DNA of 64,000 bases, taken from Gnetum montanum. Taxonomy: Eukaryota > Streptophyta > Gnetopsida > Gnetales > Gnetaceae. The stretch covers positions 43,385 through 107,384 of the forward strand of contig MNCI01015616.1 of assembly GCA_015680685.1 (NCBI GenBank), in the 5' to 3' direction. A program made the position numbers and the translations under genes. Below the pieces are notes generated by a model, which saw only the letters and a list, made by a program, of their open reading frames with translations, was not told the DNA's origin and made no database searches. Shown piece by piece: positions 34,831 to 47,829 of the stretch. Positions within the stretch are counted from its first letter, which is position 1; each line of letters begins with the position of its first letter.

Positions 34831-37138
34831 TAAAATTTTCTTTGTAAACTAAATTCCTTTCTAAACTACCAAGAATGACCCCCAAATCTCCCTTAAAATA
34901 GTCTATGATAATGGAACTTAAATCACCAATATGATGAACCCATACCATCAATGGAAAATATTACCAATGCAAATAAATTTATTTGTAATTTCCAAATAGG
35001 TGAAAAATTATATAAGGCTACATGAACTAAAATCAATAAATTACATTGCGTTTCATACTAAAATACATTTTTCCATACTCTTTGAAAGAATCACCTTGCA
35101 ATTCTCAAATTACACATAAAAAGTGACATTCAAAATCTTCCACAACCCAAAGTATGCACACATGAAAACTCCTAATTTTCCATACTAAGTAATTTATCAC
35201 AAAAACTTTGCATAACTACAATTAAACTTGCAAACATTCCAACTACTTGAAAAAGCCGCTACAATCAAAAAAATGCCCAAAGAAATTAGAAAATTTCTTT
35301 GGCATTAAAGGAAAAGGTATAAACTGCATGTTTGATGCAGATGGCTAACAGGTGAAAACCACACTTCATTCATTATTTTTCACAACCTAGTAATAGGGAA
35401 AGAAATGGGAATTTCTACAAGTCTACAACTACTGAACTGCAAACCAAGTTCCATAATTTTGAATACAATGAAATTATTAAAATTAATTGCAATTACATGA
35501 GGCTAGAGCCTCTAAGATGTATTAGATATGTGCATTTTTGTGCATTTAGCAAGAACTAAATTTAAGAGTTATCAATTATGGCACATTAAGCATTGATGCA
35601 TGAATACTAGAGAAAAAAAGGGTCATCAACTAGAAGCTTAATGCTCATCCTACGAAGGAAAATCCTAAAAGGATCAATGAATAACCAAAAGCCTAACCTC
35701 TTTTCAGGTGGATATGCTAAGGCTCAAACCAATTCATTTGATACCATGAATATCTAGGAATTGGTAATATAAGTATGATACAAGTTGGATATATAGCTTC
35801 TACTTTCAATTAAAAAATCATACATTAGTTATTACATAGAGGATTACTCAATTAAGTGGTAAAACTTGAGATGCCAAATAAAAATCGTAAATGACTAATC
35901 CAACTAAGGGAGTCAAAGTAAAGCAAGTAGGAAAATCATATTTTTAAACCAAATTAAAATAGAACTAAAGAATACAAATTACCAAACATGTGTTCGGTAT
36001 TCATATATGCAACCAAATGAATAAAATATTTAAAAACAACATAGTCATATTGCAGATTTCACAAAATGAACATTAAATATGGCATATTGCAAGTTGATCA
36101 ACTGGGTTCCTGCAGCATTTATATTTGGAGAGAACTAACATTAATGTTAATATTATTCCTTGACAATACAAAAATTGATGACTATTGTTGTTGAAAAAAA
36201 TCAATAGATATTGTCTCCAACAAATTTATTTAAATATGATGTTAAATATTCCAAATAGTCCACATAAGAAATATATTTGGAAATTTGATAAAAAATGCAA
36301 GAAGCTCATGGTCTAGCAAAAAAGAACAACAAAATCGTTAGTCCATGTCATTTTCTACCAAGATGTTCACCAGTTATAGTGCATTTAAGATACAAGGAGG
36401 AAGGTCTAATTGATCCAATAAATTGTACCTGTAAATTTCCTACTTTTTCAAATGCTTATAATAATGACAATATTTTCAAGAAAGTAAGTCACCAGTTAAA
36501 AAGGAAATAGAGCAACATCATAAATGCATAATATAATATCATCACCTAGACCCTCAATACTAATCTTGCCAGGCAAGGTCTTGAGAGGGTTAGTAGATAA
36601 GAAAAGGCCTAGAAAGCCTAACCTCTTTTCCAATGGGTGTGCCTAGTAAATGCATAATACAATAATATTATGCATATTGGGTGTGAGTACAACTTATCCT
36701 TGCAATATTCTCTCTCTAATCCTTTTGTTAATTTACAGCCAACGTTTTCAATCTATCCGCTTTGGAAGCTCAAAATAAAATTCATGATCTATAGAACACC
36801 CACTAGAAAACTCACTCAAGAAATAAGAAAGAAAAAGCTTGAAGAATCATATAGATAAATATTAAAAATTTATTTTTCAATAAATTAATAATTATCTTGC
36901 ACTTTTTAACATTAAATTTATTTATTGAATCCACTATCTTTATGCTTTTCTCTTGGACTTTTGGATGGGAAAGGATGCTTCATTAAATTTATTTATTGAA
37001 TTAATTATCTTTACACTTTTCATTTTGATTTCGAAATGGGAGAGGGTGTGCTTCATTTAGAAAGAATGACTATAAGTACACTCTAAGATATATGTGATTT
37101 TTTAGAAGAATTAGAGAGGAATACAAAGATGCTTTAAA

Positions 37139-37200
37139 CGTGGTTCAAACTTGCAACCTCTTGCCTAATGAGACAATGAACTAACCACCTAAGGTACTTA
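37139..37200 (-). repeat. tRNA-like (SINE-type) sequence, possible
   Basis: The minus strand reads GTACCTTAGGTGGTTAGTTC…GCAAGTTTGAACCACG, resembling pol III A and B boxes at tRNA spacing. A similar + strand match lies at 37587-37650 (AGGTTGTTCAAATAGGTAAC … AGTTTGAATCACAC). Confidence 0.35.
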
Positions 37201-37999
37201 TCACTAGTTTACTATATTCCTCTATAGTTCTTATTATGTATCATGTTGAATTTTTTGTGATTTTAAGTTCAAGCACAAATTTTGAAAGTGGTGTACATGT
37301 TGTTAGGAATTAGAAAATTCTAGATAGTTTATCATAGTATATCCTCAAGATGATATAACATTTTTGGTGTATCTATAGTAAAATTGTTTTGAGTTTTAAG
37401 ACCACTCCTAATTTTTTACCAAGAATTTATTAATATCATCTAACATAATTGTTAGATTTAAATATGATTAAATTCGTTGGGTATTAAATTGTTATGGAAC
37501 CAATAAGGTGGATTAAATTATAATAGTATGAAGAAGGATTTGTTAAAGAGGATTGACTATACTTTACAATGAAGGTTTCTCATGAGAGGTTGTTCAAATA
37601 GGTAACTTCTTATTTGATTAATATCATGCAATTAAGAGGTTTCTAGTTTGAATCACACTTGTCAATATTGCATTCCTCTATTGGTTAAAGTATGCAACTT
37701 GTGGTTTGCAACTCACAAGTTTAGTTTCAACAAGTATACTAATTTAAAACACCATTATGTTCTACTTAAGCTCTACAAAATTTTTGTGTTGAATACATGT
37801 TCAAATGCATGAAATTTTGAATTTATAGGTGGCTAAAAAAATAACACAACCCTTAAGCTAGTAAATTGATGAGTCACAGTTTGGTTGGTTGCGTTGATGA
37901 GGACTCATCGACTGGGCCTCATTGATGCATTGTATCATGCATTGACGAGACCTCATCAATGCACATAGTGTCTATTTTTAGCTATAAATATATGCCTAC

Positions 38000-38866
38000 T
38001 GATGAATGGTGAGGTACCCCTACACTCAACCATACAAAACGAGCGTAGCACACACGATCTGGTCAAACTTCGCAGACTAAGTGCCTACACGTCCCATGGA
38101 ACACTTAGGGTTAATCATTCGTTGTCTTCCCAGAATTACTTGTAGTTTTCATGGTGTATGGTTAAGTAAGTCCGAGGTATATGATTTTTATGATCTTTTA
38201 TGTTTTATGTCTCCTATGCTAACAAGGTGAAGGGTTGAGAAACTAACTAACTCTAACTAATGAACTAAGTCTAAATTACCTAGCGTCAACATCAGTTCCC
38301 ACTTACTGTACACACCCTGAACCAATGCAACCATGGCTACCAAATGCTAATCGTTACTAGGATTACCATGTATAACGCACGTGCTCGAAGTGGTCATACT
38401 GAGGTACTTAACTAGGAGGAAAGGATTGAGGAAGCTAATCTAGCCTATGCACGAGGAGCAGCCAATTCCTTGATTATCCGTACACATCCTTAGATGCTTG
38501 TAATCAAGTCGTACTCATTCTGCATTACTAAGAGAAAGAAATAAATAAGATAAATAAAATCCTATTCCATGCACTGCAAGGTTTATCCAAGAAGTTCATC
38601 TTTATTGTCGTACACAACTTGTGTTCAGCTACAATGTTGCTCAAAAAAATATTCGTTCACTTTAGGACTCCTACTGCAAGCACATGGAAAATATTCTATC
38701 TCTGGAGTGATCAATCTGCTAGAGTTTCCCTACTTCTATCCTAGGATGGGAAAACAAGGGAGAGCCACCTCTTATTTATAGACATGACGACGGACTGCAA
38801 TATCGCGTACGCAACATCACAGGGGATGAAGCAATATCGCAACCCATATGATATCGCGTCTCATCA
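38000..38866 (-). repeat. 3' LTR of element D (867 bp)
   Basis: From TGATGAATGGTGAGG to TCTCATCA on the + strand. U3 side (38797-38860) has degenerate GATATCGCG repeats. It has one copy of the 88-bp unit that is duplicated in the 5' LTR. Confidence 0.9.
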
Positions 38867-40800
38867 TACCCCCATGATTGAATGAAAAATCATCCTTGAG
38901 TTTCGTACAAAATATTGGGAAGGTATGGGATTATTGACTGAATGGGAACTAATGGGATGACATGTGAATGGATCATCATTACAAGACTTGACAAAACTGG
39001 TGTTCATGATAACAAGAGTGAACACCTTATTACTTTGACATTAGGCCTAATTTGGTAGCTAAGAAAGAGAGAGAGAAAGAAGTGTTATTGTTGCTAATGC
39101 CAAGATTGCGCCTGTCGTCATCCATCCATAAGCGCATTATCGATCTGATCCTTGCATAGCTGCTTCCAGCACTGCTCCATTCCAAGTGTTTGCTCCAGAT
39201 CCAATCCGTTGTTGTATGATCGCCATCTACACACACAACACAATCTTATATTAGCAAGGGTAAATGAATCATCATGTAATTAATATCTTGCTTCGGTGTA
39301 AGTCCATTGTCTAGTTGTGGTATGGCTGATATGGGTCTGGAGATATATTAATGATGACTATCGAAGGTGTAGGGGTTAGGAAAGAATTGAAAAAATTTGG
39401 AGCCAAGAGAAAATCAAAAGAAAAAATCGGGTCCTGTACCCCCATGACTAATCGCGAACCTCTGGTAGCGTTAGAATGGAGAAAGAAAAGGAGTAAGAAA
39501 AATAGATAAAAAGGGAAAACTATGGCATCGATAAAATGGATGTCAAGATGGAGATGAAAAAAATAAAATTAATTGCAAAAATGTTAAGGAAAAGAAGTTA
39601 ACTGGTGCACCAAAGAGGAATGTCAGTGGGTCCTCCCCAAAGCAGGTTCATGTCCTTAATGCCCTAACAAACCCACATTCAAAGAGTCCATAGGCTCTGG
39701 GAATGTCATTTGGAACAAGAGTTAAAGTCTTAACCACAAGCATTTACCAAAAAGAAAACATTGTATCTACCAACATATATACACTAATGATACAACCGGC
39801 AATGAGGTGAACAATGGAGAGAAGGATGGGGAGAAGAGAATGGAATGGAGTCTCAAGAACAAGGTGGTGTACAGCCCCTTGTTGAGTTTATGATTAAAGT
39901 GACTTAGCAAGTCCCATTCCAACTCTGGCCTCAAACAAACCACTTCCAGTGACTTCGGATCAATGCATTCGGCCAAAGCATCCTCTTGAAGTAACAAGAA
40001 TGCCTTCCCAAAGAGTCACCACCATTCCAATGAAACAAGGAGAGAATGGGAAGTGAGAAGGGCCTTAGTTAGCGGGAACATTTTTAGTTCCATAACCAGT
40101 GCTTGTAGCCCAAAGAATTATTTTGTCTAAGGGGTGTTTTTTGAATTCTCACTTTTTCTTTTTTCTTTTTTGGCTTCTTCTTTTTTTTTTGTTTTTTTTT
40201 GTTTTTTTTATGTTTTTATGCGTGAGAACCACACCATGCAAAGACTTTGTTATTTTTATTATCTCAACTTCCAATAATTGGGGAACATCGGAACGGTAAG
40301 AAAAATTAAGAAGAAAACATCCAAGCACCCAAGAGAATGGATAACACAAAAGAATCAAGTTCCCTTGAAGTCACACCATTTTCAAACCTTGAGTCCTTCC
40401 TTAGTTTGAGAAATGCCTAGTCATCGATTTGTTAAAGTTCTTATTAGAAGGGACTATACATTTCCAAGCCAAGAAAGACCATAGAAACTTGTGGATGGAT
40501 GGATGAAGTGAACTCATTACCTACCATATCAAAAGAAACATACCTTAGTATCAACATCATGACTTAAAGGTAAAAACCAAACATTAGCAATCAACATGGA
40601 GAAAGTTCATATCATCATGCAGAACACTTATTGGATGACAAACTTACAAGGTGGGTCACACATACACACACAAAATGAAAAAGTATAACGATGATGTAAA
40701 ATAAAAACAAGAAAAGTTAAAGAAATTTGTAAAACAAAAACTTAAAAAGAACTGAGGGCCCCAAATGGTCAGCATAGGTGGCCATCTCCCCCATGACTAA
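38867..40800 (-). other. 3' region of element D
   Basis: Polypurine-like blocks (minus TCATGGGGG) at 38869-38877 (adjacent to the LTR; here the final copy reads TCATGGGGG after CAA), 39439-39447 and 40788-40796. The conserved block is at 39626-39664. The intron-like segment is 39227-39286 with a mutated donor, followed by the ATGG at 39226. The 3' ORF after it (MAIIQQRIGSGANTWNGA…) is broken. Confidence 0.65.
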
Positions 40801-40999
40801 ATTTCAAGGGACAGATCCAAAATATAGAGTGAGGTTGCCTGCTAGTAGAGGTGTAATTTGTACTGGTTGTTGCGGGTTCACAGAAAGGTTTTGTTTATTG
40901 TACATTAACCAATAATCTTTTATCTGGGCTATCAGGCTTATATATTATCATGGCTCCAGAGGGGAAGGTTGTATGAATAATATAGGATCCTTCCCACAA

Positions 41000-42190
41000 T
41001 GTTTAAGATTTTGTACGTTGAGGTACGTGCATGGGATTCTAGTAAAGGACCTTGTCTCCTGGTTGGTACCTAAACCTTCAAATTATTAAGTCATGATGAT
41101 GTTTACTGTGTGCTTTGTGAAACTCATTTAATGATAGTGCAACCAATCTATTCTTGTCTAGCACGTTCAAAGTTGCCAACTGTTGTTTTTGTGCTAGGTC
41201 GAGGTCTAGGTGAAGGTTGCAAGCCATGGATAGTGTACGGAGCTCATTCTGTATGGGGATCTTTGGTAGTTTCCCATACACTAACTCATAGGGAGAATAG
41301 CCTGTAGGGAGCTTCCAAGTGGAGCGGTATGCCCAAAGATCATTGTTCAGTTTTGTGCTCTAGTCTCGCCTAAATTTGCTAATCATTCTCGTCAATATTC
41401 TGGTAATCTCCCAGTTAGTAACCTCAGCTTGGCCATTAGCTTGGGGGTGGTAAGGTGTGGTCAATTTATGCTCAACCCCTAAGCATTGCATCAATTTGCA
41501 AAAGGTTGCACCCGTAAAATGTGTTCCATTATCAAAGATGAGTGCACGTGGCACACCAAACCTATTTACGATTTGTTGTTGTACAAATCGTGCAGTCATA
41601 GATGATGTGCAGTCTATTCCTACAGCTGCTTCAGCCCATTTGGTTAAGTAATCAATAGCAATGATGATATATGCCTTTCCGTTGGACATCGATGTAATAG
41701 GCCCCATAAAATCTATTCCACAAATATCTAAGGGTTCCAAAGGTTGAATCCATTATTGTGGATCCTCCATTCTAGTAGTCATTCCACCATCACGTTGGCA
41801 ACATTCATAGGATTGGGCAAAATGATGGGCATCCTAAAATAGTGTTGGCCAATAATATCCTACAAGCAGGACCTCGGTAGTCATTCATCTCCCAGCATAG
41901 TGACCCCCACAAGAGCCCTCATGAGCATCCTGGAGAACTTTTAATTAATCTTGATCAAGCACACACAATCAAACCAAGCCATCAGGATAGACTTTATAGA
42001 GTTATCCCTTGATTTCCATGAAGTACTTGGTTTTGTGAAGAAACTGATGTTTCTTCCCAAAGTCCAACCCCTATGGTATTTTTTGGGAAATGAGATAAGT
42101 AAGAATGCTACTATACCAATTTATTTCCTTGGGTTGATCATTTACTACACCAGCAAAGAGGGTTTCATCAGGAAAATGGTCAGATACAGC
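41000..42190 (-). pseudogene. Integrase of element D
   Basis: The catalytic core is open at 41740-41360: CGIDFMGPITSMSNGKAYII, DYLTKWAEA, IFDNGTHFTG, then NGQAEVTN. This retains the D, D and E of the DDE triad at expected spacing. It continues past a break into MYGKLPKIPIQNELR and a charged segment to about 41000. The zinc-binding N-terminal part (41750-41930) is present with stops. The enzyme would join element DNA to the chromosome. The core looks usable; the whole reading frame does not. Confidence 0.85.
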
Positions 42191-42194
42191 ATAT

Positions 42195-43320
42195 TCATCC
42201 TCTTTGTTGTCCCAACGCAACCAAGATAGGTGATCTGCGACTACATTCTCGGTNAATACTCTTACTAGCACAGTGGATGTAATAAGGTCGTTTTTGTTCA
42301 TCTACTTGTGTCAATATGGTTCCTAAGGAATAATTAGATGTGTCGGTCATGATATGGAATGGCCTAGACCAGTCAAGGGCTTGTAGAATGGGAGTTTCCA
42401 CAAGCCTTTATTTGAGAGTTTGGAATGCTCATTCACATTCCCTAGTCCATTCGAATGGTGCATCTTTTTTTGTTAATTCCACCAACGGCTTGGCAATTTT
42501 GGAGAAGTTCTCGATAAATCTCTTGTACTAGCCAGTGTGTCCAAGGAATGATCGAATGTCTTTGATAGTCTTTGGTTGTTGGGTAATTCCTTGGATGACT
42601 ATAATTTTTTTAGGATCCACCTCTATTCCTGATATGAAATTTTATGTCCCAGTACGATGCCCTCTTGAACCATCAAATGGCTCTTCTGCTAGTTGAGCTT
42701 TAGGTTGGTTTCGACACATAGTTTCAATACTTGCTCTAACCGGTTGAGAGCTTGATCAAAGCTCATCCCATAAGTGGAGAAGTCATCCATGAAGACTTCT
42801 ACTCTGTTACCTATTTGCTGTTGAAATATGCTTAGAACTAATTGTTGGAATGTGGCAGGGGCATTGTACAAGTCAAAAGGCATTTTTTTATATGAAAATG
42901 TTCCCCAAGGACTAGTGAACGTTGTTTTGGCTTGGTCCTCTGGTGCGTTCGTATCTGGTTGTACCCACTATACCCATCCAGAAAACTATAATAGCGATGC
43001 CCTGCTATAGTGTCTAAGACTTGGTCAAAAAATGGCAATGGGAAGTGATATTTGAATGTTGTCATATTCAATAGCCTAAAGTCTATACATACCCTCCATT
43101 TACCTCCTTTTTTTGGTATGATTACAAGAGTACTAACCCACTCACTATCAGCAATGGGGTAAATGAACCTAGCCTTGAGAAGCTGCTCTATCTCCTCTTT
43201 CACTATTTGTTTTAACTTTAGGTTCAATCGCCTCTGGGGTTGCTTGCGAGGTTTCATGGAAGGGTTTGTGTAAATCCTATGCTGGCATATCCTAGGATCT
43301 ATTCCGGTTAGTTCAGGGTA
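42195..43320 (-). pseudogene. Reverse transcriptase and RNase H of element D
   Basis: RT open parts 43257-42838 (KQIVKEEIEQLLKARFIYP, GKWRVCIDFRLLN, FLDGYSGYNQI) and 42883-42689 (APATFQQLVLSIFQQ, then FMDDFSTYG with the catalytic aspartates intact). A frameshift separates them. RNase H follows at 42401-42195 (FHIMTDTSNYSLGTILTQVD). The N at 42254 falls in RNase H. Confidence 0.88.
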
Positions 43321-43749
43321 TGACTAGGCAAAGGCTGTTGACCACTTATTTATCACCTTCAGCGAACTTTCTTTTTGCTTGGGTGCAAGCTTTGCGTTGA
43401 TGATTACCGGTTTTCCATTTTTAACGGTAATGTATTCCAAACCGGTGGGCAATGGTTTTAAATCTAGGGGATCTTGTTTAAACTTCTTAGGAATCTTCAA
43501 CTTCCCCCAGTTAATGTTTTCAAGGTTAAGGGCTGGAGGTTGGCAATGGACTTGCTCAAGTGCATCCATGCTTTCAACGTAAGCACTAATTATCTCCTCA
43601 GTCAGTTCCATGCATGTCATTGAATTTCTCTCTTGGTTAGCCATCAGCCACTAGGTTTTCTCTTGTTGTGTGGCTACTGCATATAGGCACTTTTGTATGT
43701 TAATATCCTATGCACAACGATTGCTTGCAGGCAATGTTAGACTTTGCAT

Positions 43750-44350
43750 CACCCATGATTTCTGCACGCAATGACACCCTGTGTCACTATATGCGATACA
43801 TGGAACTCTCTTCCTCTCAATTTTTTCAAAAGTATTTGTCTTGGATATTTCTAGGAAAAGATTGAGGATTCCTAGGCGTGCATCAATTGTACTCAGCTAT
43901 GCCCTTCCCATTATAATTGGGAAATCCCCTTTGTCATTGTTTATTTGGATCACTAGGAAATCAGCTGGATATGACCAACCACCCACAGTGGTAACAATGT
44001 CCTCAACCTGTCCCAAAGGAACAGTGATGGACTGGTCATCTAGCTCTAAGTGAATATTTCTCTTCTTGAGTGGAGGCAGGTTCTAGGTTTTATACAGTTC
44101 TTGTGAGATTAAGTTGCCTCCAGAACCTGAGTTGAGGAGAGCCTTATGGGGTTCATTCCCAGTGACTTGGAGATAAACTAGGGGGACCCCAGGATCAGAT
44201 AATTTTCTGGGAAGATGGCTGATTTTAATCCAGTCGATAATAGTATGTGTTAACATAACTGTATGCATTGGGCGTGATTTCTTATTTGAAGGGGTTCTTG
44301 AAATCTTATTTGGTGTGGCGGTGTTTAGGTGTTCAACTACTTGTGAGGGT
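43750..44350 (-). pseudogene. Protease region of element D, active site mutated
   Basis: Reads KALLNSGSGGNLISQELYK at about 44145-44085. The DSG seen in C is NSG here, a GAT/GAC to AAT/AAC change that removes the catalytic aspartate. A stop follows KT. A frame further on gives GGWSYPADFLVIQINNDKGD and the GRA…STIDARLG block shared with A and C. Confidence 0.75.
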
Positions 44351-46725
44351 GAGGGCTTAGTTGGATTATTGACTCTGAAGAAAGGTCATTTCAGCATAAA
44401 AGTCTTAGGACCAATTGAGAATTAAGGATTGAAAGCCCTCATGAAATTAGGTTGTTGCAGTTGTGTGGGAAATACCATTGGCATTTTTGGATCAGTTGGT
44501 CATGGAGCTACTGGGGTGAGAGGTGCGAATGGATTTGGAGGATGGTATCTATGTTGGGTATTCCTTCCTAGAGGGGAAGTCTGGTGATATTCCCGAACTG
44601 GGTAGTGACATTGTGGGATTTTGTAACCCATAGGGTTACTTGGAGGAATCGGCTACTAGCAAGGGTATTGATGTTTAGGTGGTGGCATCCCCCATGGCTG
44701 TGGGTATTGCCACTGCTGATGTTGTCTGATGGGCTGTGGTGGAGTTCCACTTGGATAGTACGTTAAGGGTTTGTGGAACTACCTTGGGTTACCTTGGGGA
44801 TAAGGTAACGTACGGGGTGTCTGCCATTTGTTGAGTCTCGGGTTAAGTGCATATACCCCAGACTCTTGTAGATGTGAGATGATTGAACAACATCCCTTAG
44901 GATGGTCATAGTAGCAGATCTCACATCCACCGTCATCATCTTGTCTAATTCCACAACCTTATTGGAGATAGTAATTTTCCCCTTACCCTTGTTATGTGCA
45001 GGGCCTAAATCTCTCCACTTTGTCTTACCTTTGTCTCTACTTCGTTCCTCCTTAGACTCCTCTACAATCTTTAGGATGGTTTCAAGTCTAGAGTCTAAGG
45101 AATCCCACAATTGATCCACCTTAGCTGATACTTCTGTTGTTATTTTTTGGATTGGTAAGGTTTTTCTGTTCACCAACTCTTCGATTGGTGACTCATCCTC
45201 TTCATCATAAAATTTTACTCCCTTCTTTCGAAGAGAGGGATCACAGTTGTATTCTTCCATAATTTTTCTTTTTTGTAGCTCACCTTCTTCTTTTGCTACT
45301 TATTCCAACAAGTGATGTACTTCATGGGCTCTAAGTCGTGATAGTCTCCCTTGGGCATAAGTCCTAAGGGTTCTTCTAGTTTCATGCCTTAGCCCATCCA
45401 CGATGTGGCGAAGTTGATCCCACTGAGCGTACCCATGGCCTGGGCAACGATGTAACAATGTGTAGTAGCAGGCCATGGCAGCATCCAAGGGTTCATATGT
45501 ACCTTGTTTCCATCCTTGGATCTACTTATGCAAGTTAGACACTCTGGAGTACGCCTGATACTTATCGTTAAACAACTCTAACATTTTACTCCACCTACTA
45601 ATGGTTTCTAGCTCTAAGGACTGGTACCAACTCTCTACTTTCTTGGTGAGTGTCTTGGGAAACAACTTAAGTTTTTCCACTCGTTATCTATATTTTTCAA
45701 AGCGCAGGCATCGTGGAATGCCTATAAATGATGCTACGGATTAGCATTGTATCCCCCCTCAAAGCGTGGGATATTGTTCATGTCTAAATGCTTGATCCGA
45801 CTATCTTTTAAATTCCTTGTAGGAATTATGATAGCCTCCGTTATGTTGAGCATACTTTAGGTTGCAAGTAGGGGTTCATCATGATCATCTCTTTCATAAC
45901 CCCTATGATGTCTTCCTTGTTCCCTACTTTCCCTTAGTTCATGCCCTTGTCCTCTCTCTTGACTCTCTTGTCGATGTCTCTCGTTTTTCTTACTTTTATC
46001 CTCTCCGTTATGCTCCTCATGATTGCACACAGAGGTGGAAGGAGAGGGTGAGTGATGTGAAGAAGGGGAAGAATAAGGATAACCATCGTCATGACGATGT
46101 TTCTTACCTTCTCTTCTATGGCTTTGGCCCCAATCATGATGGAGATCTAAGTGTCCATCCTTGTCTTTTGTTGTTATTCCTTTTGTGAATATTTGGTGTT
46201 CATGAGCATCAGAACTAGGGTTGTGTATCGTTGATTATAGGTTCTAATATCCCACCTCCTCACTTTCGTTAAGAGGGGGAACATCTCTTGATAGCAAACC
46301 AGTTATAAGTGGTTCACCATCTCTGGTTGCACTTAGGATGTGCGAGACCTCTTTGCCCTTCAACAGTGTATGTTGGCTCTCCTGCCTTAAGTCCCTCATA
46401 CATTGTGCTTTTGTGGGATAGTAATCCCTTGAATCAAAGTCTTCCACAACGTATTCTACATATAATTCTGTCATGCTTATCTGTGCCAAAGCACGGAGAA
46501 GCATGTTTGGGATTGATCGATTTGGAGGTAACACGAGGTTACCTTGCAAATCTCTCCAGCGCATCTGTTCATCTTGATGGAGAATAAAAGTAAAGCTGGG
46601 GATATACTCATCGGGATGAGTATATGTCAACTTATATTGTTGAGGCACTGGCTCATTCAAGTTATGTGTTTTTTATTGTCGACTATCCTTTTTATTATCC
46701 TTAGGTGATGTGCTCTTGTGAGAAG
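44351..46725 (-). pseudogene. gag polyprotein of element D (decayed)
   Basis: The start equivalent to ATGTCTTCTTCTCAC is ATATCTTCTTCTCAC here (46725 leftwards), so initiation is lost. Open parts: 46660-46244 (EYIPSFTFILHQDEQMRWRD; RDYYPTKAQCMRDLRQ), 45488-45300 (HIVDGLRHETRRTLRTYAQG) and 45260-44763 (acidic YDEEDESPIEELV and a coiled-coil-like stretch). The zinc knuckle CEICYYDHPKGCC lies at about 44890-44930 in another frame. A proline/glutamine-rich tail follows. Confidence 0.78.
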
Positions 46726-46854
46726 AAGATATTTTTATCTATCAGTGTGCTAATTACCATTATATAATTTTTTCTTGAGTAACCTAAAGGTTCGTTTAGG
46801 CTCCCAACAATGTGAGTGGTATCCTTTATGTTCTATTCAGTACAAAAACACTTA

Positions 46855-46874
46855 GTCCCTAGCAACGGTGCCAA
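46855..46874 (-). promoter_or_regulatory. Primer binding site of element D
   Basis: Minus strand TTGGCACCGTTGCTAGGGAC adjoins the 5' LTR. It is a near match to the complement of the tRNA-Asp 3' end. Confidence 0.75.
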
Positions 46875-47829
46875 TGATGAGTGGTGAGGTACCTCTACAC
46901 TCAACCATATGAAACGAGTGTAGCATGTGCGATCTGGTCGAACTCCACAGACTAAGTGCCTACACGCCCCATAGAACACTTAGGGTTAATCGTTCGTTAT
47001 CTTCCCAGACTTACTTGTAGTTGTCATAGTGTATGGTTAAGTAAGTCTGTGGTATATGATTTTTATGGTCTTTTAGGTTTTATGTCTCCTATGCTAACAA
47101 GGTGAAGGGTTGAGAAACTACCTAACTCTAACTAATTAACTAAGTCTAAATTACCTAGCTTCAGCATCTATTCCCACTTACCGTACACACCCTAAACCGA
47201 TGCAACCGTGGCTACCAAACGCTAATCGTTACTGGGATTACCACACGTAATGCATGTGCTCGAAGTGGTCATACTGAGGCACTTAACTAGGAGGAAAGGG
47301 TTGAGGAAGCAAATATAGACTAAGTGTGATGAGCAGTCGATTTCTTGATTATCCGTACACATCCTTAGATGCTCATAATCAAGTCATACTTATTCTGTGT
47401 TTTTAGCCTAAGTGTGATGAGCAGCCGATTCCTTGATTATCTGTACACATCCTTAGATGCTTGTAATCAAGGTGTACTCATTCCGCATTACTAAGAGAAA
47501 GAAATAAATAACATGAATAAAATACTATTCCATGCATTACAAGGTTTATCTAGGAAGTTCATCTTTATTGCCGTACACAACTTGTGTTCAAGTACAATGT
47601 TGCTTGAATAAAGATCCGTTCACTTTAGGACTTCTACTGCGGGCACATGGAAAATATTCTATCTCTAAAGTGATCAATCTGTGAGAGTTTCTCTACTTCT
47701 AGCCTAGGATGGAGAAATAAGGGAGAGCTGCCTCTTATTTATAGATATGACACCAGACTGCGATATCGTGTACGTGACATCGCAGGGGACAACGCGATAT
47801 CGCAGCCCATGCGATATCGCATCTCATCA
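46875..47829 (-). repeat. 5' LTR of element D (955 bp) with an internal 88-bp duplication
   Basis: TAG(A/C)CTAAGTGTGATGAG starts at 47316 and 47404, so an 88-bp unit (about 47316-47491) is present twice. The 3' LTR has it once. 955 minus 867 equals 88, so this duplication accounts for the full length difference. GATATCGC repeats lie at 47761-47822. Confidence 0.9.

Larger units (their letters stand above)
31606..37866 (+). other. Intergenic region, mostly unrecognised
   Basis: AT-rich sequence with no supported gene. Exceptions are a GC-richer segment at 34070-34830 ending in an A run and tRNA-like matches near 37139-37200 and 37587-37650 (separate entries). A short phrase (AAGCCTAACCTCTTTTC) recurs near 35690 and 36616, suggesting an unidentified dispersed repeat. 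Confidence 0.4.
38000..47829 (-). mobile_element. Element D: full-length Ty3/Gypsy Athila/Tat-like retrotransposon
   Basis: 9,830 bp, minus strand, flanked by CCTAC at 37995-37999 and 47830-47834. LTRs 46875-47829 (5', 955 bp) and 38000-38866 (3', 867 bp). Minus-strand order: PBS 46855-46874, gag, protease, RT, RNase H, integrase, then the 3' region with repeated TCATGGGGG blocks. It keeps the best-preserved pol in the window (FMDDF intact, long integrase core). The gag start codon has changed to ATA and stops remain. One N at 42254. Confidence 0.93.

Noticed and set aside
36540-36660. Imperfect inverted repeat near GGCAAGGTCTTGAGAGGGTT as a MITE
   Set aside because: The arms match poorly and no target duplication is visible. 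Kept only as part of the unrecognised spacer.
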